In this document: positions 1-8,730 of the stretch, piece by piece
Position numbering within the stretch: the first letter of the stretch is position 1
Layout of the letters: the number at the start of each line of letters is the position of its first letter
Assembly (NCBI GenBank): GCA_023392595.1
Contig: JAEVYU010000056.1
Coordinates: 62,001-126,000, forward strand
DNA: 64,000 bases
Direction of reading: 5' to 3'
Source of the DNA: Bacillota bacterium
GTDB taxonomy: Bacteria; Bacillota; UBA4882; UBA8346
Position numbers and translations under genes: made by a program
The notes under the pieces: model-generated
What the model was told of the DNA's origin: nothing
The model's input: only the letters and a program-made list of their open reading frames with translations
Database searches by the model: none

Positions 1-475
1 ATCCAAATATTTTACTGGATCCGATTTTTAAAACCGTTTAAAGACAAGCTTTTATTCGATGACCTTTCATGAAAAGCCAAATAAATTACTAATGGTCCGG
101 TGCAAAAGTATCCCAGTAGCTTTTTTCAAAATGATATTTTATAATGGTGATATCGTAACCATTATGAAACATATCCATCAACAACATGATAGCCATGAGG
201 ATGATTTCTCCCTTCCGCGATCAGGCCAGTTTGCCTGGTGCCTTTTCATAGCTTTATAAGGTTAGACGGATCCCCCGTATGAATCTCTGACTCTTTAATG
301 CCATTGAGCCTGGGCAATCTAATTTTTAATCTTTAGTGATCACGAATCCACTGGTTTCTTATATGAGCCATTCAAGGTGCCGGTTTCCGCCGCCATACTC
401 CTTGGATTTCTGGCAGTTCACTGAAATGGCATTTGGTAAACACCTATTATTTTATAATCAGGGAGATGAAACACG
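1..475. other. no gene recognised
   Basis: Apart from the ribosome-binding site of the following gene (GGGAG at 461-465), I see no coding pattern, tRNA or clear promoter. A 66-codon reading frame at 59-259 has no recognisable protein and no good ribosome-binding site, so I do not call it. Confidence 0.5.
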
Positions 476-1396
476 GTGGTTTCTTATAAGGTGAACATCG
501 ATGAAACAAAAATGACGGATATTCTGAATTTGCTTTCAAAAGCCGTAGGGTATCCGCTATTGTTTTATGGCTTTGAATCCAAGCAATGGATATGCGCATC
601 GAAGCGAAACCGTCCTTTTTGTCACATTTTAGAACGGAACCCACTCACCAACAAATACTGCTGCATATGTGACGACAAAGCCCACGAGCGCTGTACAAAA
701 ACGGAGAATCCTTTTGCATACTATTGTCACGCAGGATTATTGGAAATCGTCTGTCCGGTATATTTTGAAAAAATTTATGTAGGGTTCTTGGTAATCGGAC
801 AATTCCGGACCCGGGAACGCTCTTTTAATAAGGACTATATTCAACAATTGGCTTCGGCGTGTGAAATAGATTCCCATATCTTGATTCAGAAATACCGTTC
901 CCACTCGATTTTAAGTGCAGATGCAGTGGAAGGTTTAAAGTTATTGGAGTTAATGTGCGCTAAACATATGGTCGATTCGGGGGTTTTTTCCCTGAACGAA
1001 CACGAAATGATTAAAAAAATAGAATCCTATATTCAGGAAAATATTCACCACTCTCCGACCTTGGATGAAATTGCGGAGCATGTATATTTGAACTCGTCCT
1101 ATCTCAGCTTTATCTATAAAAATATTACCGGAAAAAACGTATCCACTTATATCCAACAGCAAAAGATCAGTACGGCTTGCTTTTTAATCCGGACCACCGA
1201 TATGCCGTTTATTGAGGTTGCCAAGGCGACCGGATTCCATGATGCCAATTATTTTACGAAGGTATTTAAGAAAGAAACATCCTTGACACCCAGTCAATAT
1301 AAGCGGAAATGGAAATCCGGCGAACTGCTTGTAGAGAACTGGAATGAAAACCCATCTACGGCTTGGAAGACCCCCAACGAGGCGGCGGCCTTATAA
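476..1396 (+). CDS. AraC-family regulator with PocR sensor domain
   Basis: Probable cytoplasmic transcription regulator. Residues ~8-165 look like a PocR ligand-sensing domain: a Cys-rich stretch (CHILERN, YCCICDD, YYCHAG) is followed by a hydrophobic GFLVIGQFR strand. Residues ~180-280 form an AraC double helix-turn-helix, with LDEIAEHVYLNSSYLSFIYK as the first motif and the conserved F-V-K-F-K-x-x-T-x-P-S-Q-Y-K end. The GTG start is chosen because GGGAG lies 10 nt upstream. PocR-AraC proteins often control nearby sugar or propanediol genes. The sugar operon starting near 8.1 kb has its own LacI gene, so the target here is unknown. The last ~25 residues, beyond the HTH, are unstructured. Confidence 0.85.
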   Translation: MVSYKVNIDETKMTDILNLLSKAVGYPLLFYGFESKQWICASKRNRPFCHILERNPLTNKYCCICDDKAHERCTKTENPFAYYCHAGLLEIVCPVYFEKIYVGFLVIGQFRTRERSFNKDYIQQLASACEIDSHILIQKYRSHSILSADAVEGLKLLELMCAKHMVDSGVFSLNEHEMIKKIESYIQENIHHSPTLDEIAEHVYLNSSYLSFIYKNITGKNVSTYIQQQKISTACFLIRTTDMPFIEVAKATGFHDANYFTKVFKKETSLTPSQYKRKWKSGELLVENWNENPSTAWKTPNEAAAL

Positions 1397-1503
1397 AGCC
1401 GCGCCACAGGACCCGCCCCATAGTTTGCCGATGTGGAATGTATCGTCCAGTGATTGGTTTGTGAAAGGGTGTCGCTGCGATCATTTGATGAAAGGGACTA
1501 TCT

Positions 1504-1558
1504 AGTAGAGCGTATCGTAAATAAATGGTAATCAGAAATGGGGAAGATACGCTCTACT
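1504..1558. repeat. 13-bp perfect inverted repeat (hairpin)
   Basis: AGTAGAGCGTATC at 1504-1516 is the exact reverse complement of GATACGCTCTACT at 1546-1558, with a 29-nt loop. No T-run follows on either strand, so it is not a standard terminator. It sits in the 655-bp gene-free stretch between the AraC gene and pgmB. Confidence 0.6.
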
Positions 1559-1583
1559 TAAGTAAAACTTTCACAATCATTGA

Positions 1584-1604
1584 GTGCGCGTGCGTGCGCA
1601 CGCG
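1584..1604. other. 21-nt alternating purine-pyrimidine tract
   Basis: Twenty-one bases of strict G/A-C/T alternation, containing the 12-bp palindrome GCGTGCGCACGC at 1592-1603. Such tracts can adopt Z-DNA under negative supercoiling. It lies just after the hairpin at 1504-1558. The rest of 1605-1880 shows nothing I can interpret. Confidence 0.5.
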
Positions 1605-1881
1605 AGTTATTTAGAGAACGTTTTACTAGGGAGGCAGTGTTCGGCAATATGGGGTAGAAAATTAACAAAAAAGGCTCCGAGGGATCCACTTTAACGCTGG
1701 GGAACGCTCCAATATTTTGAAAATGTTGATGTTAACGTTGTTAATCTTCAAAACACGGCCAATATGATATGGCAACTGTACAATAAAAAAAGCAGTAAAC
1801 TAAGTCCAAAAGGTTTGATTGTAATCTTAACGAACGACTCCGCATAGATTTTACTGCCCAATATCAAATTTTCCGGTGCTT

Positions 1882-2045
1882 TTATTTTTCTCTCCATCTG
1901 GAAAATGCACCCAGGGCATCTCCGCCTTCTTCCCCAATCGCTTTGCGATCAAAAATAAGCCGCCATCTGCAAAAAATCGGCGATGCCGGATTGATTGCCA
2001 TTGACCGCGTTATTGCGAGCCGTCAAAATTAAGTTTGGATTACGG
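1882..2045 (-). pseudogene. possible remnant of an unidentified gene
   Basis: Two adjoining reading frames on the minus strand look protein-like and join across one frame change. The first contains NPNLILTARNNAVNGNQSG and ends ..FLQMAAYF; the second reads DRKAIGEEGGDALGAFSRW and ends in a stop at 1882. No start codon is visible. I do not recognise the family, so this may be chance. Confidence 0.25.
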
Positions 2046-2051
2046 CGCGAA

Positions 2052-2696
2052 CTAAAATAGCCTATTAATGTCAAATTGATCCAGTCCGGAAAGTAACAGA
2101 TCCATTCCCGTCAAATTAACTGTTGATCCGATTCCAACCGCATACATTCCAGCATTTTTGGCCGCTATGATACCCGCTTGAGAATCTTCAAAAACCACAC
2201 AATCCCGAAGGTCGACATTAATCTGCCGCGCTGCTTTCACAAATACTTCAGAATTGGGTTTGGAATGAGCAACCGAATTTCCATCAACTATTCCATCAAA
2301 ATAGGAAGTAATCTTGAGTTTCTCAAGGACGATGGAAGCGTTTTTACTGGCGCTACCAAGGGCGGTCTTGATTTTTCTCTTTTGTAGTTCCTGCAAGAGA
2401 GGTACTGCGCCCGGTAATAGTTCATCCTGCTTCATGTTCTGAAGATATTGCACATACAAAGAATTTTTTTGTTCCAAGTAGGCTTGTTTTTTCGCATCCG
2501 AGAGCGCCATTCCGCCAGTAGCGAGTATTATATCGAATGATTGGCTACGACTTACGCCTTTAAGCTTTTCATTATCATCCGGCGTCAACTCTAGCCCAAG
2601 CTCCGCAGCGATTTTACGCCATGCTAAAAAATGATACTTAGCAGTATCAACAATTACGCCATCCAAATCGAATATGGCCGCTCGATATTTTTTCAT
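2052..2696 (-). CDS. pgmB: beta-phosphoglucomutase
   Basis: HAD-superfamily mutase converting beta-D-glucose 1-phosphate to glucose 6-phosphate in the cytoplasm. The catalytic FDLDGVIVDT motif gives nucleophile D10 and acid/base D12. The cap region (KYHFLAWRKIA, LKGVSRSQSFD) matches the beta-PGM subfamily. The phosphate-binding Ser/Lys motifs (LGSASKN, HSKPNSEVF) and metal-binding VVFEDSQAGI are present. At 214 residues it has the usual length. It is the last gene of the operon, 5 nt after the LacI gene. Its substrate is normally made by an inverting alpha-glucoside phosphorylase, but the only glycosidase in this operon is the GH1 protein; see that entry. Confidence 0.9.
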   Translation of the reverse strand: MKKYRAAIFDLDGVIVDTAKYHFLAWRKIAAELGLELTPDDNEKLKGVSRSQSFDIILATGGMALSDAKKQAYLEQKNSLYVQYLQNMKQDELLPGAVPLLQELQKRKIKTALGSASKNASIVLEKLKITSYFDGIVDGNSVAHSKPNSEVFVKAARQINVDLRDCVVFEDSQAGIIAAKNAGMYAVGIGSTVNLTGMDLLLSGLDQFDINRLF

Positions 2697-2701
2697 ATAT
2701 T

Positions 2702-3685
2702 TTAAGTATCCCTTACTGTTATTTCATAGGGTAAAAATATTTTTTGGAAATCATTAAGATTTTTGGACTCAATTTTACGGATCAATAATTCCACACTTTT
2801 CTTCCCGATATCATACATCGGTTGCGTTATCGTAGTAATCCTTGGGTCGCACAATTCCGCGACATAAGTACCATCAAAGCTAATGATACCGACTTTTGAT
2901 CCCGAAAAACGATGCTCATCTTTCAATCGTCGAATAAACCTAGCCGCTCTCAAGTCAGAGTTTATCACAAAGCCATCCAATGTTTCGTTTTTTAAAACGC
3001 TTTCGAAACCATTCTCAAAATCATAAGTATTACTTGAACTATACAAAATATTGTCTTCTGAAAAATTCAGACCATATTCAGCCAGAGCTTCTTTATATCC
3101 TTGAATCCGCAATTCAGTCGAGATGGAATAGTTTTTGCCTCCGATATACGCAATATTACGCCGTCCACATTGATAAAGATAGCTGACCGCGTCAAAAGCG
3201 GCCTTTTTATTGTCAATGGTGACACTGTCAATATCAATGTCGTCAAAATATTCATTGCAGAGCGCAATTGGGAATTGACCCTTAATCTTTTCAAGCAGCG
3301 TCCGGCCAATACTCGATGATAAGATCAACATTCCGTCTGCTTGACATGAGTAAAGCATACCAATATACATTTTGGCGCTCTCAATATTCTCTTCAACAGT
3401 CCCGATGTAAACTTGATAACCCAAACTTTTGCTAGTATTAAAGACACCGCTGATCACTTCCGTAATAAATGGACTACGTATATTGGGAATTAGCGCAATT
3501 ATGTTTTTGGATTTTTGGGCGCGAAAATTTCGTGCTTGAATATTAGGTTTATAGTTCAATTCCTTGATACTCGCTAAGACTTTTTGGCGTTTCCCATCTC
3601 TTACACTGTCCGGATAATTAATAACCCTCGACACGGTTGCAATCGATACACCAGCGTGCTTTGCAATTTCTTTAATGGATACCAT
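2702..3685 (-). CDS. LacI-family transcription regulator (operon 1)
   Basis: Sugar-responsive repressor. The N-terminal helix-turn-helix and hinge (MVSIKEIAKHAGVSIATVSR) are typical of LacI/GalR. Residues ~60-325 form the periplasmic-binding-protein-like effector domain (IIALIPNIRSPF, GIISFDGTY, TTITQPMYDIGKKSVELLI). At 327 residues it has the normal family length. It lies 23 nt after the GH1 gene and 5 nt before pgmB, so it is encoded inside the operon it probably controls. A likely binding site is the palindrome at 8161-8178, just downstream of the operon promoter. The inducer is probably the imported beta-glucoside or a breakdown product; this is inferred from context. Confidence 0.9.
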   Translation of the reverse strand: MVSIKEIAKHAGVSIATVSRVINYPDSVRDGKRQKVLASIKELNYKPNIQARNFRAQKSKNIIALIPNIRSPFITEVISGVFNTSKSLGYQVYIGTVEENIESAKMYIGMLYSCQADGMLILSSSIGRTLLEKIKGQFPIALCNEYFDDIDIDSVTIDNKKAAFDAVSYLYQCGRRNIAYIGGKNYSISTELRIQGYKEALAEYGLNFSEDNILYSSSNTYDFENGFESVLKNETLDGFVINSDLRAARFIRRLKDEHRFSGSKVGIISFDGTYVAELCDPRITTITQPMYDIGKKSVELLIRKIESKNLNDFQKIFLPYEITVRDT

Positions 3686-3708
3686 CGTTCACCATTCCCA
3701 TTATCGGA

Positions 3709-5043
3709 TTATAGCTCAATATAATGATCGCTTATTAATCTTTTATACCATTTAGCGCTAAATTTTTCAATCCGCCGCCGCTCTTTATCAACTGCAAATA
3801 GTCCATATTTCCCACAATAACCATTTTCCCATTCAAAGTTGTCCATGAGTGTCCAAAGCAGATATCCTTTGAGGTTAACATTTTCCTGACATAACCGCGC
3901 GAGTATCTTAATGTGGCTTTGGTGATAAGCGATTCTTTGATAATCTTCAAGCGTGTCGCCTCGATAATCAGCGCCGTTTTCCGTGATAAACAGCGGGAGA
4001 TTTGGTTCAAGCTGGTTAATCCGTTTGATCTGGTTATAAAACCCCTCAGAGTATACTTCACGTCCACTGTCGGTGTAAACAGCATTTTCAAGGATAACCT
4101 CTTTGCCAGCCCAGTTCTTATCGCCTGCGTTTTGGATCGTGCGCCGGGTGTAATAATTTATTCCAAGGAAATCACCTTTTTGCATCAACTCGTTTCGGTC
4201 GATATGCAAAAGTGGGGTGATATCCACGTTTTGTTGCAAGAAATAGCGAAGGATATCGTCAGGAAAATTCCCTTTAAAAAGAGGGTCAATAAACATCCGG
4301 TTAATTATTCCGTCATAACGTCTAGCAGCTTCACAATCCGACGAATTTGTTGAAGCGCTGTCGATTTGCATTAAATTTAAGATGATTCCGATATTTTTAT
4401 TGCGCAATGTTTTAAACATTTTAACACACTTACCATGAGAGGACAGTAAATTCGCAACCGCCTTGACTGCTAGATTAAGATCGCAAATGCCGGGCGCTCT
4501 CCTATTACTATAATAACCACCGAAAGCAATCGAAAATGGCTGATTATAGGTGACAAAATAGTCCACTTTATCTGAAAATGCATCAAATACAGTGTTGGCA
4601 TATTCTAAAAACCACCGGCTATACTCGGGACTTGCAAGGCCTCCTTTTTGAGACAACGCCTCCGGAAGATCCCAATGATACAACGTAAGCATTGGTTGGA
4701 TATTATATTGTAATAGTTTATCCAACACTCGGTGATAAAAATCGATCCCCTTTGGATTCGGTGTTCCGATTCCATCCGGGAATATCCGGGACCATGCAAC
4801 CGAGAAACGGTATATTTGTACACCTAATTCATGTAATAATTCAATATCTGTTTCGTAGCGATGATAGTGATCGCATGCGATATCTCCGTTTGATCCATCA
4901 ATTATTTTACCAGGAATTCTTACAAATTCATCCCAGATGGAAGCCCCTTTGCCATCTTCATTATAAGCGCCTTCAATTTGATATGCCGAAGTAGAGATGC
5001 CCCATTGAAAATCTTTGGGAAATTTATATATACTTTTTGTCAT
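3709..5043 (-). CDS. GH1 beta-glucosidase-like enzyme lacking acid/base Glu
   Basis: Glycoside hydrolase family 1 TIM barrel, 444 residues, with no signal peptide, so cytoplasmic. Family motifs are clear: Q22-E24 (YQIEGAYNEDGKG), H123 in LYHWDLPEAL, the nucleophile E355 in LFITENGADY, and the glycone-binding DNFEWENGY near the C-terminus. The canonical TxNEP acid/base motif reads TYNQP, so the acid/base Glu is Q168 (codon CAG at 4540-4542). Plant myrosinases carry the same change. Retaining phosphorylases of GH3 also lack the anionic acid/base, which lets phosphate attack. Because pgmB is in the same operon, I infer that this enzyme may release beta-glucose 1-phosphate. A hydrolase on an activated substrate or a sequence error are alternatives. 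The start overlaps the upstream permease stop (TAATG), suggesting translational coupling. Confidence 0.88.
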   Translation of the reverse strand: MTKSIYKFPKDFQWGISTSAYQIEGAYNEDGKGASIWDEFVRIPGKIIDGSNGDIACDHYHRYETDIELLHELGVQIYRFSVAWSRIFPDGIGTPNPKGIDFYHRVLDKLLQYNIQPMLTLYHWDLPEALSQKGGLASPEYSRWFLEYANTVFDAFSDKVDYFVTYNQPFSIAFGGYYSNRRAPGICDLNLAVKAVANLLSSHGKCVKMFKTLRNKNIGIILNLMQIDSASTNSSDCEAARRYDGIINRMFIDPLFKGNFPDDILRYFLQQNVDITPLLHIDRNELMQKGDFLGINYYTRRTIQNAGDKNWAGKEVILENAVYTDSGREVYSEGFYNQIKRINQLEPNLPLFITENGADYRGDTLEDYQRIAYHQSHIKILARLCQENVNLKGYLLWTLMDNFEWENGYCGKYGLFAVDKERRRIEKFSAKWYKRLISDHYIEL

Positions 5044-5891
5044 TATTCTTTTACCGCACCACCCGTTATCCCTTGTTCAATCGTCTTTTGCATACAATAA
5101 TACACAAAAAGAATGGGGAAGGTCGCCAAACATATTGCAGAGAGGATGCCTGGAACATTCACCGAAAACTCGCCGTAAAACGCTTGAAGTCCTAAAGGAA
5201 TTGTAAAGATCCTTTTACTTTGTGAAAAGATCAATGGAAATGAAAAATTATTCCATATTCTTACAGTATTATATATAATAACAGTTGCGAGAGCCGGGCG
5301 CAAAAGAGGTAGAATGATCTTGCGAAAAATGGTGTAATGATTTGCGCCGTCAATCTTTGCCGATTCAATGATTGAAAACGGAATGCCCTCTAAGAACTGG
5401 CTTATGATGAATATGGATATTGGAATTGAAAATGCCACTTGCGGTAAGGTGACTCCCATCAAAGTATCATAAAGTCCAGTCTTATTTTCCAGTATAAAGA
5501 TGGGGATAAGTGAAGCGTGAATCGGAAGCATCATTCCGGACAGTACGATGAGGTTTAAGAGTTTGTTCAATTTAAAATCAAGCCTTACAAAAGCATAGCT
5601 CGCCATAGCCGATATGATTACCACAATAGCGATGCCGATCACAGCTACAACGGTACTGTTTATGAAATACCTTAAAAATCCATCTTGCAATGTTTTTAGA
5701 TAATTCTCCACCGAAAAAGCGGTAAAGAGCGCGATCGGGCTTTTGAAATAATCTTCTTGAGTTTTTAAGGAAGTGCTCAGAGCGTATAATATAGGATAAA
5801 AAGCTGCTGCACACAGCCCTATCTCAAGTAGACCGAGAAAAAATGATTTAATTTGTGTCAGAAATTTTGACGTTTGCTTTAATTCATTCAT
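5043..5891 (-). CDS. ABC sugar permease, MalG type (operon 1)
   Basis: Inner-membrane subunit of a carbohydrate (CUT1) importer. About six hydrophobic segments are seen, the first at residues ~15-38. The cytoplasmic EAA loop reads ESAKIDGANHYTIFRKIILP, which docks on the ATPase. The C-terminus (EQGITGGAVKE) is typical of MalG-type proteins. It overlaps the upstream MalF-type gene by 8 nt and the GH1 start by 1 nt, so the three are translationally coupled. No ATPase gene is in this window; a shared MsmX-like ATPase elsewhere is the usual Bacillota arrangement. Confidence 0.92.
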   Translation of the reverse strand: MNELKQTSKFLTQIKSFFLGLLEIGLCAAAFYPILYALSTSLKTQEDYFKSPIALFTAFSVENYLKTLQDGFLRYFINSTVVAVIGIAIVVIISAMASYAFVRLDFKLNKLLNLIVLSGMMLPIHASLIPIFILENKTGLYDTLMGVTLPQVAFSIPISIFIISQFLEGIPFSIIESAKIDGANHYTIFRKIILPLLRPALATVIIYNTVRIWNNFSFPLIFSQSKRIFTIPLGLQAFYGEFSVNVPGILSAICLATFPILFVYYCMQKTIEQGITGGAVKE

Positions 5892-6777
5892 AGGACGCCG
5901 CCTGCCTTATTTTATTCTGTGTGTATTTAATAAAAATGATCGCCAATACTGCTATAAAGAACATACTAAATGCAGCCGCTGATCCATATCCCATTTTAAA
6001 AAACATAAAACTTTGTTTGTACATATAAGTTCCCATCAGTTCGGTCGAAGAACCCGGTCCCCCTTTGGTCATAATATAAAATAGATCAAAAGCTTTCAAA
6101 GATCCCACAATCGATAATACTACTGAATTTGAGATCGCTGGAAATAAGAGCGGGAAGGTAATATTTTTGAATTTTTGGAATGTCGTGGCGCCATCAATTG
6201 CCGCCGCCTCATAATAGTCCTCGGAGATGCATGAGATTGACGCCTTAAATACCAGCATATAAAAGGGAGCGTGATTCCATATTACAACGATCAGTAACGA
6301 CAGCAACGCTAGGTTTTTATCGGCAAGCCATAATATTTGGTAACTTTTTAAACCGATAGCCTTTAAAGCCATATTGATCGGTCCAAGCATCGGGTCGTAT
6401 AAAAAAGACCAGATTAACCCGATGGCCACTGTCGAAATCAGATACGGAGTAAAATAAGTTGCGCTCAAAAAATTCGAGCGCTTTTTAGGACGAGATATAA
6501 TTAAAGCCATCACAAGTCCTAATGGGATTTGCATAAACACGGAAGCCAATATTACTAATACATTGTTAATCATTGCCGCCAAAAAATCTTTATCGGAAAA
6601 TAGCAATAGATAGTTTTTCATGCCGATAAAATGTTTAATGTTATTTAGGCCTGTCCAATCAAAAAAGCTATAATAAAGGGTTGAAAACATTGGGAAGACC
6701 ACAAATACTCCATAAATAAGTAATGTAGGACCCAGGAACGTTATGAACAAGTCCAGTTTGCATTTGTCTCTGGTCAC
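5884..6777 (-). CDS. ABC sugar permease, MalF type (operon 1)
   Basis: Partner membrane subunit of the same CUT1 importer, 297 residues with about six membrane segments. The EAA loop reads EAAAIDGATTFQKFKNITFP. The GTG start is supported by GGAGGAG 9 nt upstream. It follows the binding-protein gene by 80 nt, and that gap holds a GC-rich hairpin (6808-6838). Such a hairpin would let the binding protein be made in excess over the permeases. Confidence 0.92.
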   Translation of the reverse strand: MTRDKCKLDLFITFLGPTLLIYGVFVVFPMFSTLYYSFFDWTGLNNIKHFIGMKNYLLLFSDKDFLAAMINNVLVILASVFMQIPLGLVMALIISRPKKRSNFLSATYFTPYLISTVAIGLIWSFLYDPMLGPINMALKAIGLKSYQILWLADKNLALLSLLIVVIWNHAPFYMLVFKASISCISEDYYEAAAIDGATTFQKFKNITFPLLFPAISNSVVLSIVGSLKAFDLFYIMTKGGPGSSTELMGTYMYKQSFMFFKMGYGSAAAFSMFFIAVLAIIFIKYTQNKIRQAASYE

Positions 6778-6807
6778 TTCAAAAACTCCTCCACGTAATT
6801 ATTGAAC

Positions 6808-6838
6808 AAAAAGGGGGTTATTATTAACCCCCCTTTTT
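6808..6838 (-). terminator. hairpin between binding protein and permeases
   Basis: Read on the minus strand, GGGGGTT pairs with AACCCCC around a short AT loop and is followed by TTTTTG. It has the form of a rho-independent terminator but lies inside the operon, so partial termination or protection of the upstream mRNA end is the likely role. Confidence 0.75.
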
Positions 6839-6857
6839 GTGAAACTTTGAGAATTAA

Positions 6858-8135
6858 TTATTTATCCAATACCGACTTGGCTTTGCTTTCAACCGTTTCC
6901 GCCGCGGCTTTAGGAGTTATGGTAAGCCCAAATAATTCTTGAGTTGTGCTCAGATGCGCTTGAGCAATCTCCGGCGGTAGGGTTTGATCATAAACCATTT
7001 GAATATTCTTAGCCTTTTTTGTCATATTCTCAACTTGTTGCACAAATGTGTCTGTCGAGTTTACATCTTTACGAGCCGAGATCGACCCGCTTCCATTGGC
7101 ATACTCTTGGGAGATCTTTTGGCCCGTGAGAAATTTTATAAGTTTAATGCTTTCATTAGGATATTTGGTGCGGGAGTATACTGACCAAACCGGGGCTGCA
7201 ATACCTACCATGTTACTAGGATCGCCTTTTCCTCCTTCATAAGCTGGGAAAGGAAAGATTCCCATTTTCTTTTCAAAAGAGGGGGCTTCCGAGCGCATCA
7301 GATTTACAAAGGTATTGCTAAGCAGCATCATAGCAGTTTGTTCACTATAAAAAAGTTGTCTGCCTGGTCCCGAGTCATACATTAGCCCGTTGAAACCAGG
7401 ATTAAATGCGTTTAACTTGACCAATTTCTGAATTTCTTCTCCCGCTTCAATAAAAGCCGGATCGCTGAATGATCCGCCATTTCTGCTTAAAGCATTCTTA
7501 AACACCTCGGGTCCACCGATGCGATCAACAAGATACATAAAGAAGAATGACCCGGGCCACTTGGGTTGGTTTGCTAAAGTAAACGGAATAACACCATTTT
7601 TCTTCAATACTTCACAAGTTGTAATAAGTTGAGGCCAGGTTTTAGGAATCGATAATTTATATTTACTAAAAATTTCTTTGTTATAAAAGATAAAGTCCAT
7701 ATCCATCCCCAGCGGTACACCGTACAATTTGCTGTTAAATGTGGAATTGGTTAAAGCCGGCTTGAGAAAAGGCGAAGTATTAATTTTGCCGGAAACATCA
7801 AGTACATTGCCGGACTTAACAAACTCCTTCAACCAACCTCCGCCCCAGGTAAAAAATACGTCTGGAGCATTATTTCCACTAAAGGCTATCGGTAGTTTTG
7901 ATTTATAATCTTCGTTTCGTATTTGGGTAATTTCAACTTTAATATTTGGATTTTGAGTTTCGAATTCTTTGATATACTTTTCGTATAATTGTTGTTTAAA
8001 ACCGATGTCTTTGTGCCAAAATTCAATTTTAACAAGACGTCCCGGCTTTGATGCGGCAAAAGATGGAAATGCACAAAACGACATTACGATGGATACCATT
8101 AAAACCATAAGTAAGCTGCCTTTTTTGTTTTTCAT
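6858..8135 (-). CDS. extracellular sugar-binding protein (operon 1)
   Basis: Substrate-binding protein of a CUT1 ABC importer, ~425 residues. A signal peptide covers residues ~1-30 (KKGSLLMVLMVSIVMSFCAF), ending near SFAAS. No lipobox Cys is obvious, so anchoring is unclear. The mature part has the SBP_bac_1 pattern: IEFWHKDIGFKQQLYEKYI, the hinge region FFTWGGGWLKEF, and GVPLGMDMDFIFYNKEIF. The ATG at 8135 is preferred over an adjoining TTG because AGGAGAGGG lies at proper spacing. It is the first gene of the operon, with a promoter at 8190-8218 and a LacI-type operator at 8161-8178. Confidence 0.92.
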   Translation of the reverse strand: MKNKKGSLLMVLMVSIVMSFCAFPSFAASKPGRLVKIEFWHKDIGFKQQLYEKYIKEFETQNPNIKVEITQIRNEDYKSKLPIAFSGNNAPDVFFTWGGGWLKEFVKSGNVLDVSGKINTSPFLKPALTNSTFNSKLYGVPLGMDMDFIFYNKEIFSKYKLSIPKTWPQLITTCEVLKKNGVIPFTLANQPKWPGSFFFMYLVDRIGGPEVFKNALSRNGGSFSDPAFIEAGEEIQKLVKLNAFNPGFNGLMYDSGPGRQLFYSEQTAMMLLSNTFVNLMRSEAPSFEKKMGIFPFPAYEGGKGDPSNMVGIAAPVWSVYSRTKYPNESIKLIKFLTGQKISQEYANGSGSISARKDVNSTDTFVQQVENMTKKAKNIQMVYDQTLPPEIAQAHLSTTQELFGLTITPKAAAETVESKAKSVLDK

Positions 8136-8160
8136 CAAGACCCTCTCCTAAATTTCAATT

Positions 8161-8178
8161 TTTGAAAACGTTTTCAAA
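8161..8178. promoter_or_regulatory. LacI-family operator (operon 1)
   Basis: Perfect 18-bp palindrome TTTGAAAACGTTTTCAAA with the central CG typical of LacI/GalR sites. It lies just downstream of the -10 box at 8190-8195, where bound repressor would block transcription. A half-site ACGTTTTCA follows at 8182-8190. Confidence 0.8.
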
Positions 8179-8189
8179 TTTACGTTTTC

Positions 8190-8218
8190 ATTTTACACTT
8201 ATTTAATCAAATATACAA
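8190..8218 (-). promoter_or_regulatory. sigma-A promoter of operon 1
   Basis: Minus-strand -35 TTGTAT (8213-8218) and -10 TAAAAT (8190-8195), separated by exactly 17 nt. It reads into the binding-protein gene. The stretch 8219-8468 upstream shows nothing else I can support. Confidence 0.7.
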
Positions 8219-8468
8219 GTTTTTTCTAATCGCTATTAATTGAGCTATAGATGTTTTTTTGAGAAAAAGTCAAAAGCGCACAACTATTTGATAATTCAAG
8301 GGTTTGATTCAACGGGTGAAGATTTAATAATTGTACGTATAAGGATTAATTCACATTAAATAAATGTTAAATTCTCGAATACTCCACATCAACATTCGCA
8401 TATTCCCGCCTCACCGCTCTTTTCAAAAATGATTGGAAAAATTCTTAGAAAACACGATTTTTAAGGCA

Positions 8469-8498
8469 AAATAAAAGGACTTCATCGCTGAAATCCTT
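8469..8498 (-). terminator. terminator after tRNA-Arg
   Basis: On the minus strand AAGGATTTC pairs with GAAGTCCTT (one mismatch) around a 6-nt loop and is followed by TTATTTT. It starts 11 nt after the tRNA 3' end. Confidence 0.7.
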
Positions 8499-8509
8499 GT
8501 CAATTCATA

Positions 8510-8585
8510 TGGTGCGCCTGGTAGGAATCGAACCTACGGCCAACGGATTAGAAGTCCGTTGCTCTATCCCCTGAGCTACAGGCGC
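8510..8585 (-). tRNA. tRNA-Arg (anticodon TCT)
   Basis: Complete 76-nt cloverleaf with encoded CCA. Acceptor GCGCCTG pairs with CAGGCGC. The D arm is GCTC..GAGC and the anticodon stem ACGGA/TCCGT has loop CTTCTAA (anticodon TCT). The T arm is GTAGG-TTCGAAT-CCTAC. Confidence 0.97.
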
Positions 8586-8707
8586 ATAATAAATAACCTA
8601 TACTATTTCCTGAGTACGAAACGCCGGGAGGCGCTTCTTCGAAGCCACTCTGCGTTTTATCGCCATGTTCCAGGATGGAACATCTTTGGCAACTCAGGCG
8701 CATAATA
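8579..8707. repeat. 13-bp direct repeat at the tRNA-Arg 5' end
   Basis: CAGGCGCATAATA occurs at 8579-8591, covering the first tRNA bases, and again at 8695-8707. The 103 bp between them could be a deleted tRNA or an old insertion footprint. The tRNA promoter lies beyond the outer copy. Confidence 0.45.
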
Positions 8708-8730
8708 CTACCCGCTTAATATGCTTAAAT

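Noticed and set aside
59..259. 66-codon frame near the window start
   Set aside because: No ribosome-binding site, no protein-like pattern and no recognised family.
3709..5043. GH1 protein as a 6-phospho-beta-glucosidase
   Set aside because: The operon has an ABC importer and no PTS, so the substrate arrives unphosphorylated, and the C-terminal DNFEWENGY is the beta-glucosidase type.
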